Source: Stropharia rugosoannulata (lineage: Eukaryota > Basidiomycota > Agaricomycetes > Agaricales > Strophariaceae). Taken from it: a stretch of 64,000 nt of DNA. Shown one piece after another: positions 1-8,853 of the stretch. The stretch is taken from positions 2,108,001-2,172,000 of the forward strand of contig JANCIK010000004.1 of NCBI GenBank assembly GCA_028532985.1, read 5' to 3'. The notes under the pieces are model-generated. The model did not search any database. It had not been told where the DNA came from and saw only the letters and a program-made list of their open reading frames with translations. Made by a program: the position numbers and the translations under genes. Position 1 is the first letter of the stretch. Each line of letters begins with the position of its first letter.

Positions 1-1
1 T

Positions 2-3000
2 GATGTTACTGGCGCGCCTAGGAATCCTAATTGGATACCAATGGTACGCCCCCCTGACAGTGACGGCCCTCCTCGGGTCATGGCCTACATCGCTAGTCGA
101 TTGTCCACACTGTGTCCCACGATGAGATCTGATTTGATCAATCATCGTGACTTGCTCCTTGTATCCCTGTTTCAAGAGGGCTCTACTTTTAATTTGCTCA
201 ATGTCTATAACGATGAGCGTCACACCGCGGTTCGTCTTTTAGATGACCACAATTTTCCCGTTGACCTATGCTATATGGGCGGCGACTTCAACTGTCATTC
301 TAAGGAGTGGGACCCAAACGTCCCTCACCATAGAAGCGCCGCTGACCGACTGCTTGACGTGGCAGCCACGTTTTCTCTGAGCTTGGGTTGTTTTCGCAAC
401 CCTGGCCCTACATTCGTCTCGCGTAACGCTAGGCTCACCCCATCGGTCATCGACCAGATGTTTATCCCGTCCATTGACACCCTCACACACCTTGTGGAGA
501 GAGTGGAGGACCTAAAACTGGCCTCTGATCACTGCCCTTTAGCGGTGACACTGCCTTTACGCCTCACCATTTCTGAGCCTCTCAGAAAGTCCATCAAACC
601 AGGGTCGGAAGCCGAAGAGGCCTTCATCCTGGATATTATCGAATCGATTAGTGCGTTTGATAATGCCATTGACTCCCCGGCTCAGGTTGATGCGTGTGCT
701 TCTGCCATCGCTGACGCCTTTTCTACTGCATGGAATAAACATGCTGTAGAAGCCTGCATTGTTCTGCACTCCAAACCCTGGTGGGATTGGGGGTGCCAAG
801 ACGCTCTCGATTTGTATAAGTCCGACCATTCGGCTACAAATTGGAGGAAATTTCGCGCCAACACTCGACGCGCTAAACGTGTTTTCTTTGATGAACGCAT
901 CAAAGAGATATCTGAATCCAAGAAGTGCCCATGGGATCTCATGAATTGGATCCAACAGCGCAAAAACCCCCTGTGCGAGTCCATCCTCTATGATGGCTCC
1001 CCTTGTCATGACCTCCCTGACCTCTGGGATGCCCTTCATAACACGTACAATGTGGCCTCAGACCGTGTTTGTGACGTTTCTATCCTCGAAGAAATGGACC
1101 AAGTCCCTATTAGGGAATGGACCAACTTCTCCCAGCTGGAACTCACTGAAGCTCTCGCCTCGTGTTCCAACAACTCATCCCCTGGGCCTGACCATGTTAC
1201 GTGGCGGCACCTCAAAAGGATCATACGCAACGACTCTTGTCGCAGCGTCATCCTTTCCTTGGCCAATGGGTGCATTCGTGCGTCCCACTGGCCGAAACAT
1301 TTTAAGGAATCGGTTTCTGTGGTTATACCTAAACCCAATAAACCCTCCTACACTACTCCCAAGGATTTCAGGCCTATCGTGCTTCTGAACACCCTTGGTA
1401 AACTTCTCGAAAAGCTTCTCGCTAATCGCTTCCAGTTTGACATGATCAAACTCGACCTTGTTCACCCGAACCAGGTTGGCGGTATCTGCCAACGTTCTAC
1501 TGAAGACGCCGGAGTCTATCTTACCCACCTCGTTCGCGCAGGCTGGGCTAGAGGACTCAAAACTAGCGTGGTGGCTTTTGACATTGCGCAGTTCTTTCCG
1601 TTGCTCAACCATGATTTTCTGTTGGCGACCCTTGCTAGGCTTGGATTTCCTCTCATTGTGACGAAATTTTTCGCCTCCTATCTTGTAGACAGAGTTACCT
1701 CGTACCTCTGGAACAACTATTCCTCTGGACCGAAACAGGCAGATGTTGGGTGCGGCCAAGGCTCCGCTCTCTCTCCTGTACTGTCCTCTATTTATATCGC
1801 TCCTATCATGAAGATATACGACCTCCGGGCGGTCAATGTAGACACTACCCTCCTTTCTTTTGTTGACGATGGTACCCTGGTGACCCAATCGGGCAACCTT
1901 GGCACTAACAACATAATTCTCAAGGCTGGCTATGCCTACCTTGTTGATCTCTTCACTGCTGCTGGACTCCGTATGGAACATAACAAGTCCGAGCTCTTTC
2001 ACTTCTCTCGCTCGAGGGATGGCTTTAATCCTCCCCTGGACACTGGGTTTGCCCCGTTCACTGGAAATACCCCCCTCACCCCTAAGCCCATTTGGCGCTA
2101 CTTGGGTTTTTTCTTCGATCATGAGCTTAGGTTTCACGAACATGTCCGCTTCTATGCCACCAAGGCATTGACCACGGTGAAAGCCATGGGCATGCTTGGT
2201 AATTCTTCTAGAGGCCTGTCTCCCAAACAGAGACGCCTCCTCTATCGGTCCTGCGTCCTCCCCATCGCGACGTACGGCTACAAACTTTGGTATTACAAGT
2301 CTGCCCCTATGGAGGGCATCTTGAAGAACCTTACTAGCATGCAGCGCAGAGCAGCTGTATGGATCACTGGTGCCTTTCGCACCTCACCTACTGGGGGTGT
2401 TCAGGCCATTGCTGGCCTCATGCCCATCCACCTCCACTTGCAGAAACTCCGACTTCGGTCTGTATACCGCGTGGCTACTTGGTCGGACTCACATCCTACA
2501 AGATCCCTTCTAGCGGATCCTTATGCCAAGAGTAGTGCCCCGCACTACCATGCTTTATTTCGCATCCCTGAGCGCGTCCGCGACAAGCTCAGGGGTAGTA
2601 TCCCTGATATACAAATCGACCTTCCTTTCATGACTGAGACCTTTGATCCATGCGCAGACGAGGCTCAGCCAGGAAAGCGGCTCTTGGATTTATTTCCTAA
2701 CCGCATATACTTCCGTAGCAGGTCTGAGTATGTCCCTGTCGAGCACAAGGACATCTCTGACTTTGACGGTGACCTGGTCGCATATCACGAGTGGATTCGT
2801 CTCCACATCGAGAATGCACGCCATAAACATTATAACTCCATCCGGTCTAGTGCGGAGGAGAAACACAATGCAATCTTGATTGGCACGGACGCCTCTGTCC
2901 CTGCCAGCAAGCTGCACCAAGCCCTCGCGGGTGCGGTGCTCTACCAAAACGGCGAACGGATTGATGATGTCAAATACGTCGCTGGAAAGGTCCTCGCTCC

Positions 3001-3742
3001 TGATGCTGAGCTTGCGGCCATTCGTTATGCTATTGTCCGTGCTCTTCAACGTGACAACTGCACTAACATTCATCTGTTCACAGACTCTCTTGCCGCTGCT
3101 AAGAGAGCCTTGGATCCTTCCATTCACTCCGGCCAAGGTCACTCCTTGGCCGTTTGCCGCGCCCTTGGCGACTGGTTCTCTAAGGACCCGTCCCACTCTA
3201 TCACATTTGTCGATGTTCCATCCAAGTCTGAATGGGGCATTCATCATGAAGCTCACCTTTTGCTAAAGGCTCAACCCCGGGTACTTGGAAGGTACCAGGA
3301 TTCTTCTTTGGACAGCTGCCGCAAAGCAGTAGCTGACCAACAATTACGGGCCTGGCGTCAACTGTTCTTTCGAGACACAGATCACGCAGGACATAACTTC
3401 CTTCAGCTCGATTCCATCGACGGAGAACATCGTATCAAGCCATCTTACGCCAAGGGCGGATCGTGGCTCTCATCTTGTGGGGACTCCATTTCTCTCACAT
3501 CGCGCATGACCCGATGTCTACTAGGACATGCACCTATCGGAGTGTACTTTAAGCGCTTCAATATCAACGAAAAATTCTCCTGTGACTGTGGGGTCCTCCT
3601 CCAGACCAGGCAACACCTGTTTGAATGTCCCCTACTCAAACACTCACACGAAGGCGTTCCGACTTACCTCGCGACGCTTCTCAAATTCTTGCAAGACAAC
3701 CCTACTGTCTTTGCCAACTCTCCCCCTGCTGGGGTCGGATAA
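2..3742 (+). CDS. LINE ORF2 polyprotein: endonuclease / reverse transcriptase / RNase H (5' partial)
   Basis: The reading frame is open from the window edge; the first ATG inside is at 41, and comparison with LINE D (start 19599) shows that about 57 N-terminal residues lie upstream. In order it shows an APE-type endonuclease (GGDFNCHSKEW near nt 280, SDHCPL near nt 525), a reverse transcriptase (DIAQFFP, GCGQGSALSP, catalytic FVDD at about 1859-1870), an RNase H domain (GTDAS near 2881, DAELAA near 3002, FTDS near 3078) and a C-terminal zinc finger (CDCG...HLFEC near 3582-3630). The product would nick target DNA and copy its own mRNA at the nick. There is no frameshift or stop, so this copy may encode a working enzyme. 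Antisense ORFs inside it are codon-shadow artefacts. Confidence 0.93.
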   Translation, partial: DVTGAPRNPNWIPMVRPPDSDGPPRVMAYIASRLSTLCPTMRSDLINHRDLLLVSLFQEGSTFNLLNVYNDERHTAVRLLDDHNFPVDLCYMGGDFNCHSKEWDPNVPHHRSAADRLLDVAATFSLSLGCFRNPGPTFVSRNARLTPSVIDQMFIPSIDTLTHLVERVEDLKLASDHCPLAVTLPLRLTISEPLRKSIKPGSEAEEAFILDIIESISAFDNAIDSPAQVDACASAIADAFSTAWNKHAVEACIVLHSKPWWDWGCQDALDLYKSDHSATNWRKFRANTRRAKRVFFDERIKEISESKKCPWDLMNWIQQRKNPLCESILYDGSPCHDLPDLWDALHNTYNVASDRVCDVSILEEMDQVPIREWTNFSQLELTEALASCSNNSSPGPDHVTWRHLKRIIRNDSCRSVILSLANGCIRASHWPKHFKESVSVVIPKPNKPSYTTPKDFRPIVLLNTLGKLLEKLLANRFQFDMIKLDLVHPNQVGGICQRSTEDAGVYLTHLVRAGWARGLKTSVVAFDIAQFFPLLNHDFLLATLARLGFPLIVTKFFASYLVDRVTSYLWNNYSSGPKQADVGCGQGSALSPVLSSIYIAPIMKIYDLRAVNVDTTLLSFVDDGTLVTQSGNLGTNNIILKAGYAYLVDLFTAAGLRMEHNKSELFHFSRSRDGFNPPLDTGFAPFTGNTPLTPKPIWRYLGFFFDHELRFHEHVRFYATKALTTVKAMGMLGNSSRGLSPKQRRLLYRSCVLPIATYGYKLWYYKSAPMEGILKNLTSMQRRAAVWITGAFRTSPTGGVQAIAGLMPIHLHLQKLRLRSVYRVATWSDSHPTRSLLADPYAKSSAPHYHALFRIPERVRDKLRGSIPDIQIDLPFMTETFDPCADEAQPGKRLLDLFPNRIYFRSRSEYVPVEHKDISDFDGDLVAYHEWIRLHIENARHKHYNSIRSSAEEKHNAILIGTDASVPASKLHQALAGAVLYQNGERIDDVKYVAGKVLAPDAELAAIRYAIVRALQRDNCTNIHLFTDSLAAAKRALDPSIHSGQGHSLAVCRALGDWFSKDPSHSITFVDVPSKSEWGIHHEAHLLLKAQPRVLGRYQDSSLDSCRKAVADQQLRAWRQLFFRDTDHAGHNFLQLDSIDGEHRIKPSYAKGGSWLSSCGDSISLTSRMTRCLLGHAPIGVYFKRFNINEKFSCDCGVLLQTRQHLFECPLLKHSHEGVPTYLATLLKFLQDNPTVFANSPPAGVG

Positions 3743-4192
3743 CAGCCTTGGAGGCCTTGCAGTGATTGTGATGATTGCCAGTTTTGGTCAGCTTCGGCGT
3801 TAATGGCGTATGCCCCACCAGCCTGTCCCCCGTCCTTAAATGGTGCATGATGAGTGACTGTTGGGGCTTTCCAGGTCTCATCACCAGAAGGGGTTCGGAC
3901 AAAGCCTTTAGGTGCGGTATATGGTGAACCATACTGGGCGCTTCGGCCATCACAGAGTAAGGTGCCTCCTCTAGCTTTTCTGCCATGACGCGCTAGTTGG
4001 CGTGTCTCGGCCTTGTCTGATGCATTATGGGTTCGCTCATTCCATGCATTGCGTTTCACCCAGGGAGTATGTTTCCTCATATACTGTAGGTAGTATTCTG
4101 TGATGTAAATTACAGCACGGACTGTGTTCGGACACCGCGTAATAAATTGGCGCAAGCCATGATCACAAAAAAAAAAAAAAAAAAAAAAAAAA
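3743..4192 (+). other. LINE A 3' UTR and poly(A) tail
   Basis: These 424 nt between the ORF2 stop and the A-tract are conserved in all four LINE copies here, including the 380-bp stub at 39127. That fits recognition of the 3' end by the element's reverse transcriptase. The tail is 26 A residues at 4167-4192. Confidence 0.85.
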
Positions 4193-4219
4193 GAGTGGCA
4201 TGGCAAGAAACCTGATATG
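4193..4219 (+). other. 27-bp Copia integrase remnant between LINE A and Copia A
   Basis: The sequence ggcatggcaagaaacctgat matches the Copia B/C integrase region (compare 16808-16830) with one or two mismatches. It looks like a sliver of an older Copia element into which LINE A inserted on the left and Copia A on the right. Confidence 0.55.
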
Positions 4220-4422
4220 TGTTATATTACATAGGCAATCATCACCATCAGCAGTTAAGATTAGATAGTGCGGACTATAATTAGTTCGCTCCACATTTAG
4301 CTTAGTTCGCTTCTGGTAGTATATATAGCATGTACTAGTGTAGATGCGTCTTAATCAATTACCACTACCATCCCACCTGAGTTAGGGGCGCTCTCTGTGC
4401 CTATAAGCGTCTGCTTTTAATA
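4220..4422 (+). repeat. 5' LTR of Copia A (203 bp)
   Basis: It starts TGTTATATTACATAGG and ends CTTTTAATA, directly before the primer-binding site. It aligns throughout with the 204-bp LTRs of Copia B and C. The terminal CA is degraded to TA. Confidence 0.85.
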
Positions 4423-4434
4423 GGTTATGAGCCC
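4423..4434 (+). promoter_or_regulatory. Copia A primer-binding site (half-tRNA type)
   Basis: GGTTATGAGCCC lies flush against the LTR. It is complementary to the anticodon loop region of initiator tRNA-Met (CUCAUAACC core), as in the Drosophila copia element, which is primed by a cut half-tRNA rather than the usual 3' CCA end. Confidence 0.7.
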
Positions 4435-5190
4435 TGCGCTCTGAGCAGTCCCTACTCATTGCTACTCTCTCTTATTCTCACTCTCCTTTCACCTGGGTGG
4501 CTTGGTACTTAACCTAACACTCATTCGTGCTCGTTTCGCCTTGTTGTTTCACGAGCAGGACCGCCACGTCACGACCGTCGTTCTGGTACCACTCTCGTTC
4601 CGCCAGCTCAATTGGTCCTCGCGCAATTCGCTCTTTCTCTTTACAGGTCTACTGCACTCTCTTGGTTTCACCAGAGACTGCTTCAGCTTTGGGCTTCCCA
4701 GAGCTGTCCGCTCTTTTGCACTTTTAGGGCTTCCCTGATCGTTGCCCCACTCCGTTCTTTCGAGGATCCACTCTTCATACGTCCCCCTCGCTGCCTGCCG
4801 ACTGCCACGTCACTACGCTCCGTCGTTCTTCCGCAATCAACCGGTCTTCACCAGAGTGCTCAACTCCTCGAGTTAGGACCTCGAAATTTGTTCAGCTCAC
4901 TGCGACCTCGCATCGACATTGACTCCATCGCAACTCAGCATACCATTTCCTTCATTATTGATACATCGAGCCCCCAAGTCTCATTTTGATCAGTTGCATT
5001 GTTGTCGAGCAATTCACACTTTAGTACCCAAGTGCTCAACTCCTCGAGTTTGCAACTCCAATTTTGTCATCGTTGCCACACCCCGAGTTGGTCATCGTTA
5101 CCCCTATAACTTGGCAGTCCTAGGTTTCGCGTGTTCGACTATCGGTCCACCCACTCTCACGTCGATCGCATCTCTCATCGCTCCGCAATC
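4435..5190 (+). other. Copia A untranslated leader
   Basis: This is a 756-nt pyrimidine-rich leader with no conserved ORF. It contains two copies of GTGCTCAACTCCTCGAGTT (near 4856 and 5031), a motif also repeated in the leader and ORF of Copia B and C. Confidence 0.7.
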
Positions 5191-6734
5191 ATGTCTTCTT
5201 CATCAACACCTCAATTCCCCAAACTGAACTCTGTCAACTATCCATCATGGTCTGCATCCATGAAGGCCTGGCTTCGTTCTCATGGTGTTTGGCACATCGT
5301 TTCTGGTGAATCTACTAAACCCAGACTGTCCTCACCGCCTACTGCAGCTGAGGAGACTGCGCTTGAAGCATGGTTAACGAAATGGGACAAGGCAGCTGGT
5401 ATCATCTTCCTAGCAGTGGAGAATGACCAAATGATACATCTTAACAATGATTCTGACGATCCAGTCAAGATGTGGTCTGCACTCGCATCTGTGCACCTCC
5501 AGAAGCGTCCTGGTACACGCTTCAATGCCTATGACGACCTGTTCTCTATCAGGAAGCAGGAAGACGAGACCTTGCAGTCCTTGATGAACAGAGTGGACAC
5601 TGCCATTCGCAGGATCCAGGATTTGCGTCCTGACAAGTACAACCTCACCAACTTGGATGAAGAACTCACCTGCATGACGCTTATCTGTGCACTACCAGAT
5701 GAGTACAGCGCATTTGCGTCGTCTCTGTTGCTTCGAGACACTCTCAACAAGACTGTGCTGCAGCAGGCCTTTGTGACAGAGGAAGCACAATGTCGACATT
5801 GTGCTGCTGAAGCATCTGCTGTTGCACTTGCACTTGCTGCGCGCCAGAAAGCGGTCTCTGACTCGCCTACTGGCCTATGCACGTTTTGTGGGTTAGACAG
5901 ACACATGCAACCGACGTGCTTTCGATTTGAGCATGCACAGAAGGATGCAAGGTCGTCTGCACAACAGGGTGCATCGCAGAAGCAAGGGAAATCAAAGGGA
6001 AGAGGGAAGGGCAAGCAGAAGGCAAATGCTGCAAAGGAAGAAAGCGAATCAACTGAAGAGTTTGCTGGTTCTGCAAGTGCTCGCTCTTCTAATGACTCTG
6101 GCATTGACACTGACTATGAATGGCTTGCAGACACGGGCACTACTAGCCGCATGACGCCTCATCGAGAATGGATGTACGATTACAAGCCTCACGTCATCCC
6201 CATTCGTCTTGCAGACCATACTATAGTATACTCAGCTGGTATAGGGTCAGTTGTCATCCACCCGGTTGTTAATGGGAAGGAAGCGCCTTCTGTAGAGATA
6301 TCTCGCGTTTTACATGTACCATTGCTTAAGAATAATCTACTTGCTTGTTTATACCTCACCAAACACAAAGGCATGATTATGGAAGTTGATGACAGTACTA
6401 TGCACTTCAAGCGAAACGGCAAGACTCTGTTCACTGCAACAATTACTGCATCTCACAGTGGTATCCTGAATGCGCTCACGGAGCCTGCTACACAGTCTGC
6501 AAATGCAACATCGACTCTACCTCTGAATGCTGAGCTGTGGCATCGTCGTTGTGGACATCATAGCCATGCACACATCAACAAGCTGCTCTCAAAGGGTCTG
6601 GTCACTGGCATGCTCATAACGTCGAAAGAGCAACCAGATCCAATTTGCGAACCATGCTCAGCTGGCAAGATGACGTCTGGCACATTTCCGAGCTCAACTC
6701 ACAAATCGACCAAACTGCTGGAATTGGTGCATTC
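5191..6734 (+). CDS. Copia A Gag-protease polyprotein, truncated by LINE B
   Basis: ATG 5191 is chosen because the protein then starts like Copia B (TPQF.KL...NY..W...MKAWLRS). Residues 1-220 form a Copia-type Gag (UBN2/DUF4219-like). A CCHC zinc knuckle CTFCGLDRHMQPTC lies near residue 229, followed by a basic Lys/Gly-rich linker. The retropepsin motif LADTGTTS is near residue 311. The GAG pre-integrase HHCC domain starts near residue 448 (WHRRCGHHSHAH...CEPCSAGK). The frame then runs into the antisense 3' UTR of LINE B, so the last 180 or so codons of the apparent ORF (to 7260) are not Copia. Gag coats the RNA and the protease matures the polyprotein. Confidence 0.88.
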
Positions 6735-7181
6735 TTTTTTTTTTTTGTTTTTTTTTTGTGATCATGGCTTGCGCCAATTTATTACGCGGTGTCCGAACAC
6801 AGTCCGTGCTGTAATTTACATCACAGAATACTACCTACAGTATATGAGGAAACATACTCCCTGGGTGAAACGCAATGCATGGAATGAGCGAACCCATAAT
6901 GCATCAGACAAGGCCGAGACACGCCAACTAGCGCGTCATGGCAGAAAAGCTAGAGGAGGCACCTTACTCTGTGATGGCCGAAGCGCCCAGTATGGTTCAC
7001 CATATACCGCACCTAAAGGCTTTGTCCGAACCCCTTCTGGTGATGAGACCTGGAAAGCCCCAACAGTCACTCATCATGCACCATTTAAGGACGGGGGACA
7101 GGCTGGTGGGGCATACGCCATTAACGCCGAAGCTGACCAAAACTGGCAATCATCACAATCACTGCAAGGCCTCCAAGGCTG

Positions 7182-8607
7182 TTATCCGACCCCAGCAGGG
7201 GGAGAGTTGGCAAAGACAGTAGGGTTGTCTTGCAAGAATTTGAGAAGCGTCGCGAGGTAAGTCGGAACGCCTTCGTGTGAGTGTTTGAGTAGGGGACATT
7301 CAAACAGGTGTTGCCTGGTCTGGAGGAGGACCCCACAGTCACAGGAGAATTTTTCGTTGATATTGAAGCGCTTAAAGTACACTCCGATAGGTGCATGTCC
7401 TAGTAGACATCGGGTCATGCGCGATGTGAGAGAAATGGAGTCCCCACAAGATGAGAGCCACGATCCGCCCTTGGCGTAAGATGGCTTGATACGATGTTCT
7501 CCGTCGATGGAATCGAGCTGAAGGAAGTTATGTCCTGCGTGATCTGTGTCTCGAAAGAACAGTTGACGCCAGGCCCGTAATTGTTGGTCAGCTACTGCTT
7601 TGCGGCAGCTGTCCAAAGAAGAATCCTGGTACCTTCCAAGTACCCGGGGTTGAGCCTTTAGCAAAAGGTGAGCTTCATGATGAATGCCCCATTCAGACTT
7701 GGATGGAACATCGACAAATGTGATAGAGTGGGACGGGTCCTTAGAGAACCAGTCGCCAAGGGCGCGGCAAACGGCCAAGGAGTGACCTTGGCCGGAGTGA
7801 ATGGAAGGATCCAAGGCTCTCTTAGCAGCGGCAAGAGAGTCTGTGAACAGATGAATGTTAGTGCAGTTGTCACGTTGAAGAGCACGGACAATAGCATAAC
7901 GAATGGCCGCAAGCTCAGCATCAGGAGCGAGGACCTTTCCAGCGACGTATTTGACATCATCAATCCGTTCGCCGTTTTGGTAGAGCACCGCACCCGCGAG
8001 GGCTTGGTGCAGCTTGCTGGCAGGGACAGAGGCGTCCGTGCCAATCAAGATTGCATTGTGTTTCTCCTCCGCACTAGACCGGATGGAGTTATAATGTTTA
8101 TGGCGTGCATTCTCGATGTGGAGACGAATCCACTCGTGATATGCGACCAGGTCACCGTCAAAGTCAGAGATGTCCTTGTGCTCGACAGGGACATACTCAG
8201 ACCTGCTACGGAAGTATATGCGGTTAGGAAATAAATCCAAGAGCCGCTTTCCTGGCTGAGCCTCGTCTGCGCATGGATCAAAGGTCTCAGTCATGAAAGG
8301 AAGGTCGATTTGTATATCAGGGATACTACCCCTGAGCTTGTCGCGGACGCGCTCAGGGATGCGAAATAAAGCATGGTAGTGCGGGGCACTACTCTTGGCA
8401 TAAGGATCCGATAGAAGGGATCTTGTAGGATGTGAGTCCGACCAAGTAGCCACGCGGTAGACCGACCGAAGTCGAAGTTTACGGAGGTGGAGGTGAATGG
8501 GCATGAGTCCAGCGATAGCCTGAACGCCTCCCGTAGGGGAAGTGCGAAAAGCACACATGATCCATACAGCTGCTCGACGCTGCATGCTAGTGAGGTTTTT
8601 CAAGATG
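7182..8607 (-). pseudogene. LINE B ORF2, C-terminal part (thumb, RNase H, zinc finger)
   Basis: Read on the minus strand this equals the last 470 or so residues of LINE A ORF2, including RNase H and the C-terminal zinc finger. Only a few substitutions are visible, for example ITGAF to IMCAF near the cut. It is separated from its RT part by Copia B and cannot be translated as one protein. Confidence 0.9.
8603..8607. repeat. Target-site duplication AGATG of Copia B (left copy)
   Basis: AGATG at 8603-8607 is repeated at 13769-13773, directly outside the two LTRs. Removing Copia B and one copy restores the LINE sequence caagatgccctcc found at 2310 in LINE A (opposite strand). Confidence 0.93.
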
Positions 8608-8811
8608 TGTTGAAAGCAGACTGCTTACAGGCGCAGAGAGCGAACCTAACTCACACAGAGATGGTGGTGGTAAGAGATTAAGAGGCATCTACACTAGTAC
8701 ATGCCTTATATACTACCATAAGTGAGATTAACTATATATGGAGCGTACTAATTATAGTACGCGATATCTAATCTACTGCTGATGGTCAGTCCAATCCTAT
8801 GTAATCTAACA
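8608..8811 (-). repeat. 3' LTR of Copia B (204 bp)
   Basis: On the minus strand it runs from TGTTAGATTACATAGG to GCTTTCAACA, with TG...CA ends. Confidence 0.94.
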
Positions 8812-8824
8812 CTCCCCCGTGACC
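8812..8824 (-). promoter_or_regulatory. Copia B polypurine tract
   Basis: GGTCACGGGGGAG on the minus strand abuts the 3' LTR, the expected primer site for plus-strand DNA synthesis. Confidence 0.8.
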
Positions 8825-8853
8825 AAGGCAGTCTCTATACTACAGTATATACA

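Larger units (their letters stand above)
1..4192 (+). mobile_element. LINE copy A, non-LTR retrotransposon (5' end outside window)
   Basis: This non-LTR retrotransposon covers most of ORF2, the 3' UTR and a poly(A) tail. Nearly identical copies occur at 6735-8607 plus 13774-14396 (minus), 18271-23083 (plus) and as a 3' stub at 39127-39505, so it is a locally abundant family. The order endonuclease, reverse transcriptase, RNase H and C-terminal zinc finger fits fungal LINEs of the Tad/I type; the clade is inferred from domain order. The copy ends in 26 A residues at 4167-4192. The next 27 bp resemble Copia integrase sequence, so it probably inserted into a Copia element. Confidence 0.93.
4220..6734 (+). 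mobile_element. Copia A, Ty1/Copia LTR retrotransposon (3' truncated)
   Basis: The element has a 5' LTR, primer-binding site, leader, complete gag and protease, then stops in the pre-integrase region where LINE B (minus) enters at 6735. No integrase, RT or 3' LTR of this copy remains. It is the same superfamily as Copia B and C but keeps the full Gag, which they lack. The 5' LTR is clearly diverged from theirs. Confidence 0.88.

Noticed and set aside
1175..2143. 322-aa minus-strand ORF inside LINE A (and its twin at 20939-21907)
   Set aside because: It lies antisense to a well-supported reverse transcriptase and simply mirrors its codon pattern; no domain is visible.
6735..7260. Continuation of the Copia A reading frame as a 709-aa protein
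   Set aside because: Beyond about 6734 the frame reads the antisense 3' UTR of LINE B, starting with poly(F) from the T-tract; it is an accident of insertion, not a fusion protein.
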